Positions 18,038 to 29,289 of a DNA stretch of 64,000 bases are shown piece by piece. Position 1 is the stretch's first letter. Every line of letters starts with the position of its first letter. The notes under the pieces were generated by a model. It was not told where the DNA came from and ran no database searches. It saw only the letters and a list, made by a program, of their open reading frames with translations. The stretch covers positions 1 to 64,000 of the forward strand of contig NZ_QDKQ01000057.1 of assembly GCF_003116815.1 (NCBI RefSeq). Direction: 5' to 3'. A program made the position numbers and the translations under genes. This stretch comes from Caulobacter endophyticus (GTDB lineage: Bacteria > Pseudomonadota > Alphaproteobacteria > Caulobacterales > Caulobacteraceae).

Positions 18038-18670
18038 TTACCGTAGCATCCCCAGCACGATCCCCGCCTGGCCGCCGATATAGAGGAACCAGACCGCCCA
18101 CGCGGTGAGCCTGGCTGAACCGAAGAGCTTGGCCCCCTTGAACAGGTCGAAGGCCAGGATCGCGTCCGAGGCCATGAACGCCACCGCGCCCGCCGTCGCC
18201 GGCCAGCGCAGCGTCGGCAGGGCCGCTGCCGAGACCACCATGGCCAGGATCGCCGCCACATAGGCCAGCACCGCCGGCCGCAGCGGCCCGAGCGACCCCC
18301 ACAGCCGCCGCAGCATCACCGCCCCGACCACGGCCGCGACCGGGGCCAGCACGAAGAAGGCCTGGCCGGGCGCGGCGCGCTCGCGCCAGAAGACGATCAC
18401 ATAGACCACGTGCCCGGCCAGGAACGCCGCCAGGCCGAACGGCAGCCAGCGCTTGGGATCCCCGGCCAGGAAGGCGTCGCCCAGGGCGCACAGGGTCAAG
18501 GCCACGGCCAGCAGGCCCGACCCGCCCTCCAGATAGGCCAGCACCGCCAGGGCGCCCGTGGATGCGGTCTTGACCAGCGTGCGGATGAAGGACGGCGGGC
18601 GCTCGACCAGCACCAGGCCGTAGGCCAGGGCGCACACGCCCCAGATCGCCCACAGCACGGTGTCAGTCAT
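18038..18670 (-). CDS. YhhN/TMEM86 family membrane protein (lysoplasmalogenase-like)
   Basis: A 210-residue integral membrane protein with about seven or eight hydrophobic helices. YhhN landmarks: VERPPSFIRTLVKTASTGALAV near residue 24 (K-T-S/T motif), LCALGDAFLAGD (the conserved G-D near residue 60), FLAGHVVYV, and MASDAILAFDLF (D near residue 172). Eukaryotic TMEM86B cleaves the vinyl-ether bond of lysoplasmalogens; the activity of bacterial members is less clear. It begins inside the 3' end of the upstream DUF1232 gene (8-base overlap), so the two form an operon. Confidence 0.88.
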   Translation of the reverse strand: MTDTVLWAIWGVCALAYGLVLVERPPSFIRTLVKTASTGALAVLAYLEGGSGLLAVALTLCALGDAFLAGDPKRWLPFGLAAFLAGHVVYVIVFWRERAAPGQAFFVLAPVAAVVGAVMLRRLWGSLGPLRPAVLAYVAAILAMVVSAAALPTLRWPATAGAVAFMASDAILAFDLFKGAKLFGSARLTAWAVWFLYIGGQAGIVLGMLR

Positions 18671-19085
18671 CCTTGGAGAGCTTGCTCAGGAAGGCCTGGG
18701 CCGCGTCCTTGTGGCGGGGCTTGAGGTTCTTGCCGACGATGGCCAGCAGGGCGGCGATCACCGCCGCGTCGTCGGTGAAGCCGAGGGCCGGCAGCACGTC
18801 GGGAATGGCGTCGGTAGGCAGCACGAAATAGGCCAGGGCCGCGAACATCATGCCTTTCGCGGCCGTCGGCGTTTCGGGGTCGCGCGCGCACCACCACAGC
18901 GACAGGGCGTCGGCGGCGAACGGGATCTTCGTGGCCACCCGGCGCATCTTCGGCCAGAAGCCGCGGCTGACGCGCTGCTCGTTGACCCGCACCGTGGCCG
19001 GCACGAGCGCCTTCCTCGGGTCCAGCACGTCGTCGGGCGTCACGCCGCCGTTGACGTCGGGGGATGGTTTGGCGTCGGCGCTCAT
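18663..19085 (-). CDS. YkvA/DUF1232 family protein
   Basis: A 140-residue protein with the DUF1232 core at residues 60-100: ALSLWWCARDP, AALAYFVLPTDAIPDVLPALGFTDDAAVI. The P-x-D-x-I-P-D motif is typical and the segment is amphipathic to membrane-inserting. Function is unestablished. ATG 19085 is used because longer frames run into the leader of the divergent SDR gene. It overlaps the downstream YhhN gene by eight bases. Confidence 0.88.
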   Translation of the reverse strand: MSADAKPSPDVNGGVTPDDVLDPRKALVPATVRVNEQRVSRGFWPKMRRVATKIPFAADALSLWWCARDPETPTAAKGMMFAALAYFVLPTDAIPDVLPALGFTDDAAVIAALLAIVGKNLKPRHKDAAQAFLSKLSKDD

Positions 19086-19140
19086 CGGGTTAAACCGCTC
19101 CTCAACACAGCAATTAAACGCAACCCCAGGGGAAACGTCC

Positions 19141-19923
<783 letters not shown>

Positions 19924-19931
19924 CGAAGACC

Positions 19932-20043
19932 CTCCCCCTGAAGGGGGAGGTGGCCCAAAGGGCCGGAGGGGGAAGTCGCCGCTGAACTTCAGCAGACACT
20001 TCCCCCTCAGTCGCTTCGCGACAGCTCCCCCTTCAGGGGGAGC
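19932..20043. repeat. Palindromic intergenic repeat, family B, copy 2
   Basis: Arms CTCCCCCTGAAGGGGGAGG and CTCCCCCTTCAGGGGGAG, with TCGCTTCGCGA as an internal stem. The right half (19997-20043, 47 bases) is identical to 29146-29192. It separates two convergent genes. Confidence 0.85.
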
Positions 20044-20052
20044 ATCTGAGCC

Positions 20053-20409
20053 TTACTTCTTCACCCAGCCGCCGCCGAGCGGCTTCCAGTACTGGCCGGC
20101 GGCCAGGCGCGAGTAGAGCTGCTTGGCGGTGGCCTGGCCGGCGGCGTCGGCGGTGACGCCGGTCTTGGCGGCGGTGTCCTTGTAGACGGCCGCGCGGCCG
20201 GTGTTGATCTCGGCCACGGCGGCGCGCAGGTCGGCGTCGCCGCCCGACACGATGCCGAGGAAGCCGTCGGCCTGCTCGCCGACCGCGCCAGCGGACTTGG
20301 CGGCGTCAACGGCGGCCTTGGCGGCGGCCGACTGGGCCATCACGGGGGCGGCGGCGACCGCGCCCAGGGCGGCGGCGATGGCCAAAACCGTCATCGTCTT
20401 GCGGATCAT
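20053..20409 (-). CDS. ydbL: YdbL family periplasmic protein (DUF1318)
   Basis: A 118-residue exported protein with signal peptide MIRKTMTVLAIAAALGAVAAAPVMAQ. The DUF1318 core follows: AKSAGAVGEQADGFLGIV, VAEINTGRAAVYKDTAAKTG, and the C-terminal KQLYSRLAAGQYWKPLGGGW. YdbL is encoded with YnbE and YdbH in many proteobacteria and is thought to modulate the YdbH-YnbE envelope-spanning system. The gene lies 14 bases after ynbE. The strict ydbH-ynbE-ydbL order supports the assignment. Confidence 0.9.
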   Translation of the reverse strand: MIRKTMTVLAIAAALGAVAAAPVMAQSAAAKAAVDAAKSAGAVGEQADGFLGIVSGGDADLRAAVAEINTGRAAVYKDTAAKTGVTADAAGQATAKQLYSRLAAGQYWKPLGGGWVKK

Positions 20410-20423
20410 GGCGGTCTCCTTGC

Positions 20424-20603
20424 TTAGAACAGGTTGGGGTTCTGCTGGATCAGCGTCTGGACTTCCTTGTCCAGCCGCACTCGCACGTCGGCGTCCAGCT
20501 TGGCGTAGATATTGATCGGATCGACCTTGACGCGGACGGTCGGGGTGCAGGCGCTAAGGCCTCCCGCCGCCAGCAGGGTCGCGATCAGGGCGCGCTTGAG
20601 CAT
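20424..20603 (-). CDS. ynbE: YnbE family outer membrane lipoprotein
   Basis: A 59-residue lipoprotein with a lipobox LSAC at residues 16-19 (MLKRALIATLLAAGGLSAC). The conserved YnbE block follows: VRVKVDPINIYAKLDADV and VQTLIQQNPNLF. In Escherichia coli YnbE interacts with YdbH and helps build the bridge used for phospholipid movement to the outer membrane. The gene is short and is easily missed, because a much longer frame reads through it in phase from an unrelated upstream region; ATG 20603 is the true start. Confidence 0.92.
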   Translation of the reverse strand: MLKRALIATLLAAGGLSACTPTVRVKVDPINIYAKLDADVRVRLDKEVQTLIQQNPNLF

Positions 20604-20638
20604 GCGTTGGTCTCCAGTTCGGGCTTGATGTTCGTCGT

Positions 20639-23600
20639 TCACGGCTGAACCGGCGCTGAACGGCGGGTCTCTTCGGTTTCTTCGGCGAAACGGCGGCCCC
20701 AGGCGGCCAGAAGCTCGTCGAAATTGAGCGAGGTGTCGAGCGTCAGGTCCACCGGCGTCTTGGCCGGCAGCGGGATCCGCCGCTGGAAGGCCTTGCCGCG
20801 GATCAGTTCGATGATGCCCACCCGGGCCTTCTCGGCCACCTTCGGATCGTGCTCGCCCTTGATGTGGAACAGCATCGACAGGCGCCCGTTCGGCGTCGAG
20901 TTGACGCCGGCCTCCAGGGTGTCGAACGACAGGTTCTCCATGGCCTGGTAGGCGAAGTCCTGGATGGCGTTCACCGGCGCGTCGGCCGGCGGCTGGTTGT
21001 TGGGATTGCCCGGGCTGTCGCTCTCGCCCTGATTGGCCTCGACGCCGGTCAGGGCCTCGCGGGCGATCGAGATACGGCCGGGCTTGATGGCGTTCAGCTT
21101 GCCGTCCAGCAGCTTGAAGCCCTTGGCGCTGAACTCGAACGGCAGCCGGCCCGAAACCACCGCGTCCAGCTTGACCTTCTCGGCCAGGGTCGAGCCGGCG
21201 GTCAGTTCGCCCAGATCCAGGCCGTCGATGACGATGACGCCGCTGATCGGGCCGCCGTCCAGCGGCACGTCCACGGGCTCGATCGAGATCTTGCCCTTGG
21301 CCGCCGTCAGGCTGGCCTGGCTGACCTTCAGCGAGGTCGCGCCCAGGGTGAACACCGCGCCCACGGCCTCCAGCGGCACGATGGAGTCGATGCGGGTGAC
21401 CGCCAGCTTCTGGTCGGGCGCGCTGGTCAGCGGCGCCAGGCTGTCGAACTTCACGTCGCCGGCCAGGGTCGCCACGAAGCCCAGCGGGCTGGCGCGGAAG
21501 TCGAGCCCCTGGGTCGAGACCTCGCCGCTGCTGGTCACGCCCTTGTCGGTCCAGTCGAAGCGGCCCTTGAAGCTGGCCTTGCCCTCGGCCTCGCTGGCGA
21601 AGGCGGCCATCGGGCTGACCGCCACCGGCTGCAGCCCCGCCTCCTTGCTGAAGACGATGTTGGAGGCGTCGATCAGCGCCGAGCCGCGCCCGCTCTCCAC
21701 CCCGTGGCGGATGTCGATGCGACCCAGGGCGAAGCCGCTGGCCGTGCCGACGTCGACGCCGCCGCTCCACACGCCGGAAGCCAGGTTGAGCTTGCCCGTC
21801 GCCTTCACCGGCTCGAAGCGCTTGGCCGCGGCCGCGTCGACCAGCCGGCCTTCGGTCAGCCGCACCTCGGCGCGGTCGAAACCCTGGCCGCCGCCGACGA
21901 AGGTCCCGGTCACGCCCTCGGCCTTGGCTTCGGCGGCCGTGATCGTCCCGCGTCCATTGGCGAAGCGGGCCTGGGCCTCCCAGCGACCGTTCGCCACCCG
22001 CACCAGCGGCGCGGCGACCGGGCAGATATCGAGCGCGATATCCTGGATCGGCCGCTCGCCGACCTCCCCCGCCTCGATGGCCGCCACCTTCACCGGCGTG
22101 CACGCGGCCAGGCGGAAGTCGAACACGCCGTCCGCCGCGCGGGCCTGGCCCTTGATCGTGGCGCTGATCCCCTGCGCCGGCGGCACGTCCAGCGTGCCCG
22201 CCAGGGTGACAGGCGAGGAAAAGCCCCGCGCGTCGGCCTGCCAGCCGCTGGCCGTCAGGGTCAGTTCAGGCAGGCCGCCGCCCTTCAGGGCCAGGGTCGC
22301 CGCGCCGCGCGAGACGCCATGCAGGCTCTCGACCAGACGGCCGCCGCCGGGCGTCAGGGTCGCCCTGGCGCCGCTGGCCGAAGCCAGCGTCACGGGCTTG
22401 CCGGCGAAGGCGGCCACGCGGCCGTCGCCGATCTCCAGCCGCAGGTCGTCGGCGTCGAGCGAGAAGTCGGCCAGGGCCTTGCGGGCCGCCGCCGCATATT
22501 CGGGGCTGGGCAGGCCGGCGGTCAGGCGCTCGGCGTCGGGGGCGGCCACCGCCCCGTCGGCTCCGGCCCGCCCCTCCAGGGTCAGGCTCAGGCTCTCGCC
22601 CGCCTGGAAACGGCCCCTGGCGTCCAGCACCAGCGCCGACAGACCCAGGCCGTCGCGCGCCGCCCGGCCGACGCCGGCCGCCACCTGGATCGGACCCGAC
22701 ACGCTCATCGGCCGCCCCTTGGGCGCGCTGAACACGAAGGTCTTGGACTTGATGTCGATCGCCGAGCGGGTCAGGGCGGCCCCGCCCGCCACCGCCCGTT
22801 CGGCCGTGCCGCGCAGGCGCGCCGGCCCCAGCACCCGCGCGCCGGCCTTGTCGAAGTCCACCCGCAGGGCGTCGCTGTCGAGCTCGGCGGTGAAGCTGCG
22901 CGCTTCCAGCCCCGGCGCCACCAGCCGCCCGGCCCGGGCCTGGCCCGACAGCCGCGCGGCCGCGCCGCCTTGGGTGAAGTTGCCGGCCACCAGGCCCGCC
23001 AGGGTCAGGCGGGTCTCGACGTCGTCGAGGCTGGTCTCGCCGGCCCTCAAGCCTTGCGCCTTGATCGACAGCTTGACGTCGGCCGGGCCGGTGGCCGCCA
23101 GCCGCTTGAGGTCGGGATAGGCCACATCGGCCTCGACCCGCGCGTCTGCGCCCTCCAGGTCGACCTGCTCGGCGTCCAGGGAGTCGACCTCGGCGCGGGC
23201 GTCCACCGACAGGCGGTCGCCGCGCTTGCGGGCCCTCAGCACGGCCCCGCGCAGCTCGACCTGCAGGTCCTCGGTGGCGTAGCGCATGGCGGCGATCGCC
23301 GCGTCGAGACGCAGCAACTGGCCATCGTCGAGGCTGGCGTCGCCGGTCAGGCGGGCCACGCCCCCCGGCGTCTGCAGGGTGACGCGGGCGTCCTCGACCA
23401 GCACCGCCGGCCCGCCCGCCTTCTCCTCGCCGGGCGACTTCAGCGCCTCGTCGATCAGCGGCTGCAGCTTGCCGAAGGTCAGCTTTTGCCCGTCATAGCG
23501 GGCCTGCAGGCGCGGACTGGTGATGCGCACGGCCCGGGTGTCGATGGCGAACGGCCCGCCCGACCACGGGGCCTGCAGGTCGTAGGCGACCTCGATCCGC

Positions 23601-23917
23601 CTGGCCGAGAAATAGGGATCGTTCTTGGGGCCCAGCCGGATCGAGCCGGCGAAGCCGCTGGCGTCCAGGCTCTCGACCGAGATCAGGCCCTCGATGCCGC
23701 GCTCGGCCAGCCACGCCTCGGCCAGGGCCTGGCTGATCTCGCGCCGGCCGGCATAGGCGGACATGCCCAGCGCGATGAACGCCATCATGGCGAAGGAGAC
23801 CGCCTCCAGCCCGGCGTCGGCCAGCGCGGCCTTGCTCAGGCGCGGGCCCCGCTTGGGCTTGGCGGGCGTCTTGACGGAATCGGGGTCGGCGTGCGGCTCG
23901 GCCATCGGCCGCACCAT
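20639..23917 (-). CDS. ydbH: YdbH family AsmA-like phospholipid transport protein
   Basis: A 1092-residue envelope protein. An N-terminal membrane anchor (ALADAGLEAVSFAMMAFIALGMSAYA, about residues 30-55) is followed by a long beta-rich periplasmic region with repeated LTGDASLDDG-, LKGGGLPELTL- and GRFDWTDKG-type strands. It ends in the conserved C-terminal YdbH block (IQDFAYQAMENLSFDTLEAGVNS and LRLLFHIKGEHDP-like). TamB, YhdP and YdbH form redundant lipid bridges between inner and outer membrane. The linked ynbE and ydbL genes make this call firm. Start is ATG 23917 or 23905; neither has a strong binding site. Confidence 0.92.
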   Translation of the reverse strand: MVRPMAEPHADPDSVKTPAKPKRGPRLSKAALADAGLEAVSFAMMAFIALGMSAYAGRREISQALAEAWLAERGIEGLISVESLDASGFAGSIRLGPKNDPYFSARRIEVAYDLQAPWSGGPFAIDTRAVRITSPRLQARYDGQKLTFGKLQPLIDEALKSPGEEKAGGPAVLVEDARVTLQTPGGVARLTGDASLDDGQLLRLDAAIAAMRYATEDLQVELRGAVLRARKRGDRLSVDARAEVDSLDAEQVDLEGADARVEADVAYPDLKRLAATGPADVKLSIKAQGLRAGETSLDDVETRLTLAGLVAGNFTQGGAAARLSGQARAGRLVAPGLEARSFTAELDSDALRVDFDKAGARVLGPARLRGTAERAVAGGAALTRSAIDIKSKTFVFSAPKGRPMSVSGPIQVAAGVGRAARDGLGLSALVLDARGRFQAGESLSLTLEGRAGADGAVAAPDAERLTAGLPSPEYAAAARKALADFSLDADDLRLEIGDGRVAAFAGKPVTLASASGARATLTPGGGRLVESLHGVSRGAATLALKGGGLPELTLTASGWQADARGFSSPVTLAGTLDVPPAQGISATIKGQARAADGVFDFRLAACTPVKVAAIEAGEVGERPIQDIALDICPVAAPLVRVANGRWEAQARFANGRGTITAAEAKAEGVTGTFVGGGQGFDRAEVRLTEGRLVDAAAAKRFEPVKATGKLNLASGVWSGGVDVGTASGFALGRIDIRHGVESGRGSALIDASNIVFSKEAGLQPVAVSPMAAFASEAEGKASFKGRFDWTDKGVTSSGEVSTQGLDFRASPLGFVATLAGDVKFDSLAPLTSAPDQKLAVTRIDSIVPLEAVGAVFTLGATSLKVSQASLTAAKGKISIEPVDVPLDGGPISGVIVIDGLDLGELTAGSTLAEKVKLDAVVSGRLPFEFSAKGFKLLDGKLNAIKPGRISIAREALTGVEANQGESDSPGNPNNQPPADAPVNAIQDFAYQAMENLSFDTLEAGVNSTPNGRLSMLFHIKGEHDPKVAEKARVGIIELIRGKAFQRRIPLPAKTPVDLTLDTSLNFDELLAAWGRRFAEETEETRRSAPVQP

Positions 23918-24020
23918 GCCGCAAGCCGTGGCGTTTGTGAGGCCTGAGTTCGAGAAAAGTCAGGAAAGCGACGAAGCCGAAACAAATCCCATCCCTCGAT
24001 GGGGGAAGGGAGACGGCGCC

Positions 24021-24803
24021 TCAGACCGCCTTGAAACCAAGCACCTGCTGCATGTCGTAGATGCCCGGCGCCTTGCCTTGAGCCCACACCGCCGCGGCCG
24101 CCGCGCCACGCGCGAACAGGCCACGGTCGATGGCCGAGTGGGCGATGGTCAGGCTTTCGCTCTCGCCGGCGAAGATCACGCTGTGCTCGCCGATGATGCC
24201 GCCGCCGCGCACCACCGAAAAGCCGATCGAGCCTTCCTTGCGGGGCCCCGTGACGCCGTCGCGGGCGCGGTCCTCCACCTCCGACAGCACCACGCCCCGG
24301 CCGTCGGCCGCGGCCTGGCCCAGCATCAGCGCGGTGCCCGACGGCGCGTCGATCTTGCGCTTGTGGTGGGCCTCGAAGACCTCGATGTCCCAGTCGCTGG
24401 CCGGCAGGGCGGCGGCGGCCTGGCGCACCAGGCCCATCAGCATGTTGACGCCCAGCGAGAAGTTGCCCGACCGCACGATGGTCACCGTCTCGGCCGCCTT
24501 GGTGAGGCGCGCGTCCTGCTCGGCCGTGAAGCCGGTCGAGCCGATGATCAGGGCGATCCCGCCGCCGGCCGCGGCGATGGTCTCGGCCAGGGCGACCGAG
24601 GCCTCGGGAATGGTGAAGTCGATGATCGCCTGCGCGTCGGCCAGGGCGCTTTCCAGCGCCACCAGCCCCTCGCCTTCCGCGCCCGGACGGTCGAAGCGGG
24701 CCACGGCGACCGCGTCGGTGCGGCCCTCGAGCGTGGCGGAGACGGCCTTGCCCATGCGGCCCAGGGCTCCGGCGACGGCGATCCGAACGGGGGACGAGGA
24801 CAT
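24021..24803 (-). CDS. dapB: 4-hydroxy-tetrahydrodipicolinate reductase
   Basis: A 260-residue NAD(P)H-dependent reductase of the diaminopimelate/lysine pathway. The N-terminal Rossmann motif VAGALGRMGKAV is at residues 10-21. IIDFTIPEA lies in the cofactor domain, EAHHKRKIDAPSGTAL carries the catalytic His-His and Lys, and GSIGFSVVRGGGIIGEHSVIF is the tetramer/substrate domain. Length is typical. ATG 24803 is preceded by AGAAGA. The gene stands alone, 100 bases downstream of the ydbH start in the same direction. Confidence 0.96.
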   Translation of the reverse strand: MSSSPVRIAVAGALGRMGKAVSATLEGRTDAVAVARFDRPGAEGEGLVALESALADAQAIIDFTIPEASVALAETIAAAGGGIALIIGSTGFTAEQDARLTKAAETVTIVRSGNFSLGVNMLMGLVRQAAAALPASDWDIEVFEAHHKRKIDAPSGTALMLGQAAADGRGVVLSEVEDRARDGVTGPRKEGSIGFSVVRGGGIIGEHSVIFAGESESLTIAHSAIDRGLFARGAAAAAVWAQGKAPGIYDMQQVLGFKAV

Positions 24804-24931
24804 GGGATCTTCTCCGGCAAACAAGCCCGCGCCTCGTCGCCCACCCCCTCTCCGGGGTCAACGGATTTATCCGCCGCCCTTCCGTAGCGGGAGCGAAGCC
24901 GAAACCGCAAACCTTTGCCCAACAAGCGTTT

Positions 24932-24941
24932 GTACCGGTAC
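24932..24941. promoter_or_regulatory. Perfect palindrome GTACCGGTAC upstream of malic enzyme
   Basis: A 10-bp centre-symmetric site with CCGG at its core and A/T-rich flanks (TTT and CATTTGA), about 120 bases before the malic enzyme ATG and 130 before the divergent dapB start. The shape resembles LacI-family operators, which have a central CG and dyad symmetry. No LacI regulator is encoded in the window. This is a candidate only. Confidence 0.3.
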
Positions 24942-25062
24942 CATTTGATATTGTCCGGTTGTAGCGCCCAGTCCCCGTCGCTAGGCTGACCCTCGCATAA
25001 GGACGCGTCGCATCGTTCGGCGGGTCCATTTCAACTGGCTACGCAGGACAGGAAACGCCGCC

Positions 25063-27345
<2,283 letters not shown>

Positions 27346-27397
27346 GGAGCAATCCGGCGCGGTCTGCGGACCGCGCCGCCAACTGCCACGCCGCCTA

Positions 27398-27811
27398 ATG
27401 CTCGCCGTCCTGTCGTTGACCCTGGCCTGCAGCGCGGGCGGAGCCGCCGAGGCTTGCCGGGTCAATCAGCCGCCCGAGGCCTGTGTGGCCCATGCCTACG
27501 ACGCCGTCATCCTCGCGCGGATCGAAAGCGCCGGCCCCGACGACCGGCTTCGGGGCGAACGGCCGGCCTGGACCGCGAGCGCGCGGCGCACCGGGGCGAT
27601 CGAGGGCAAGGCGGTGAGCCAAGCGGTGTTCGAGATCGGCCGCACCGGCCAGAGCACCGCCTGCGACGACGGGCAGCCGATCGCCCGGGTCGGCGAGACC
27701 TGGGTGCTGTACCTGCATGAAACGCCAGGCGCGGGCTGGACGGCGGGCGCTTCCTACCCGCTGGACCTGGCTCGCCGGATCGACCCGCGCCTGTCGCGGC
27801 TCGCGCCCTAG
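27398..27811 (+). CDS. Hypothetical secreted protein
   Basis: A predicted 137-residue protein with a short signal peptide (MLAVLSLTLACSAGGAAEA) and four Cys. The first Cys is inside the leader (TLACSAGG, possibly a poor lipobox). The mature part is CRVNQPPEACVAHAYDAVIL, then EGKAVSQAVFEIGRTGQS, TACDDGQPI and GETWVLYLHETPGAGW. I do not recognise the family; the pattern of Cys and the late GxTWVLYL strand suggests a small beta-fold. Its TAG stop shares CTAG with the convergent TM2 gene. Confidence 0.65.
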   Translation: MLAVLSLTLACSAGGAAEACRVNQPPEACVAHAYDAVILARIESAGPDDRLRGERPAWTASARRTGAIEGKAVSQAVFEIGRTGQSTACDDGQPIARVGETWVLYLHETPGAGWTAGASYPLDLARRIDPRLSRLAP

Positions 27812-28326
27812 ACGGCGCCGGGAGCCCTTTCTTCGGCGGTGGTCGCGACCGGGGTCGCCACCGGCAGGGTCGTGCCCATGATCCGGGCCTTCTGGACCTC
27901 GTATTCCTCGGGCGTGATCGCGCCGCTGTCCTTGAGGGCGGCGAACTTGGCCAGTTCGTCGGCCATGTGCGGCACGGCCGGAGCGGCGGGCGCGGCCGGA
28001 CGCGAGACCACGTTCAGGCGTTTCATCAGGGCGGCGTTGTGTTCCTGCGCCATGCCGGGGATCAGAAAGATGTCGACGATCAGCCAGACACCCAAGGCGG
28101 CGAGGGTGAAGAAGCCCAGACCGAACCAGATCGTCATCCACGAGAAGATGTTCAGCACCAGCTGGCCGACCGCCGAGCCCGTGCGCCCGAGATAGAATCG
28201 GTGACCGCCGAGACCGCCGAGCAGGAACCAGAGCAGATAGGTGACGCCCGTCGACTTCTTGCTGGCCTCGAAAGCCATCAGGGCCTGGGTGTCGGCGCTG
28301 AGGCCGGTATGCGCTACGTCGGTCAT
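27808..28326 (-). CDS. TM2 and SHOCT domain membrane protein
   Basis: A 172-residue protein. A TM2 domain at about residues 28-95 has two hydrophobic helices joined by the conserved GGHRFYLGRTGSA turn (VTYLLWFLLGGLGGHRFYLG, LGVWLIVDIFLIPGM). A Pro/Ala linker follows. A C-terminal SHOCT motif at about 140-170 reads ELAKFAALKDSGAITPEEYE. SHOCT segments often mediate oligomerisation; TM2 function is not established. ATG 28326 is used, with GAGG seven bases upstream. Confidence 0.88.
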   Translation of the reverse strand: MTDVAHTGLSADTQALMAFEASKKSTGVTYLLWFLLGGLGGHRFYLGRTGSAVGQLVLNIFSWMTIWFGLGFFTLAALGVWLIVDIFLIPGMAQEHNAALMKRLNVVSRPAAPAAPAVPHMADELAKFAALKDSGAITPEEYEVQKARIMGTTLPVATPVATTAEERAPGAV

Positions 28327-28445
28327 CACAATCCTCGAGGCGAGGAGCGCCCGACGGCCCGCGCCGCCGAAACCGTCGCCCCCGTCCGGTTAAACTTCAC
28401 CGTACCGGGAGTGATGCGACGCACGCAACCACGAGCGGGCGAAAG

Positions 28446-28898
28446 CTATCGTCGTGCGCCGCCGACCACCGCCCTAGCCGCCGCCACCGTCAGCGCGTCC
28501 TCCACCAGCCCCGTCGGGGTCTGGCCGTAGCGCTTCAGCGCCGCCATCCGCAGGTCGAAGGTGACGTAGGCGGCGACGATGGCGGCGGTGACGCCGAGGA
28601 CGCCGCCGGCCAGCGCGCGGTTCCTGGGCGCCAGGGCCGCGCCGGCGATGCCGCCGGTGATCAGGCGGGCCAGCAGGCCGGCCGGGACGATGCGGTCGGG
28701 GGCCGAGTTGAACTTGTCGCCCCAGAGCTCGCCGGCGGCCAGGGCCTTGGTCCCGGCGCTGACCAGCGGATGGCCCAGCCACGACGGCGCGCCGTTGTTC
28801 GCCGGCAGGGTGCCCTTGGCGGCCGCGTCGCTGACGGCGGCGAACGGGGTCAGGGCGCGGGCGCCGGCCGCGAGGCCGATCAGGAACGAGGCGAGCAT
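28446..28898 (-). CDS. DUF4126-like membrane protein
   Basis: A 150-residue, strongly hydrophobic protein with about four membrane helices. It begins MLASFLIGLAAGARALTPFA, then has Gly/Ala-rich helices at about residues 70-125 and the final VEDALTVAAARAVVG. This resembles DUF4126 proteins as I remember them; their function is unknown. It shares direction with the TM2/SHOCT gene (116-base gap), so co-transcription is possible but not shown. Confidence 0.7.
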   Translation of the reverse strand: MLASFLIGLAAGARALTPFAAVSDAAAKGTLPANNGAPSWLGHPLVSAGTKALAAGELWGDKFNSAPDRIVPAGLLARLITGGIAGAALAPRNRALAGGVLGVTAAIVAAYVTFDLRMAALKRYGQTPTGLVEDALTVAAARAVVGGARR

Positions 28899-29027
28899 GG
28901 CGGGGTCTCCGGGCTTTGGGGTCGCGGGTGCAACACGCCGGGCCGGGATTTCGATCCGAGGGGCTTGGGCACGGATCCTCTTCTAGAGCGAGAGGGAGCG
29001 GTTACGCCCCAGCGGCCCACACCACAC

Positions 29028-29061
29028 CCGTAAAATCCCCGCGAAAGCGGGGATTTTACGG
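29028..29061. repeat. Perfect 15-bp inverted repeat, family D, copy 1
   Basis: CCGTAAAATCCCCGC, loop GAAA, GCGGGGATTTTACGG: all 15 pairs match, with a GNRA-type tetraloop. A diverged copy lies at 43475-43510. Both are intergenic. Confidence 0.85.
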
Positions 29062-29145
29062 AAGGTGAGTCCATCCCCCTGGGAGGCGGTCGCAAGTCAC
29101 CAGGGGAGTTTCCTGATGGAGCCGATCACCCGCCAACGCCGCGAC

Positions 29146-29192
29146 CACTTCCCCCTCAGTCGCTTCGCGACAGCTCCCCCTTCAGGGGGAGC
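29146..29192. repeat. Half copy of palindromic repeat family B
   Basis: Forty-seven bases identical to the right half of the copy at 19997-20043, including TCGCTTCGCGA and CTCCCCCTTCAGGGGGAGC. The left half is absent, indicating a truncated or decayed insertion. Confidence 0.85.
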
Positions 29193-29289
29193 GTCTTGGC
29201 GCCCACGCGAGAATTGGCGCTTTCACCTCTGGCGCGAACAGGGCCATGATATCGCTCCCGTCGTCCGTTCCCGGAGGCCGCCCGGCCCG

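Larger units (their letters stand above)
28899..29289. other. Gene-free gap holding two palindromic repeats
   Basis: These 391 bases separate a divergent pair (the DUF4126-like gene and the HWE kinase). They contain the family D hairpin (29028-29061) and a half copy of family B (29146-29192). The remaining sequence shows no supported coding frame. Promoters for both genes should lie here. Confidence 0.6.

Noticed and set aside
19086..19140. CtrA-type site (two TTAA boxes) upstream of the SDR
   Set aside because: TTAA occurs twice but the spacing is far from the seven-base TTAA-N7-TTAA pattern.
20849..23947. Plus-strand frame of 1032 codons over ydbH
   Set aside because: It is the mirror of ydbH and lacks any domain; YdbH is well supported by family and operon context.
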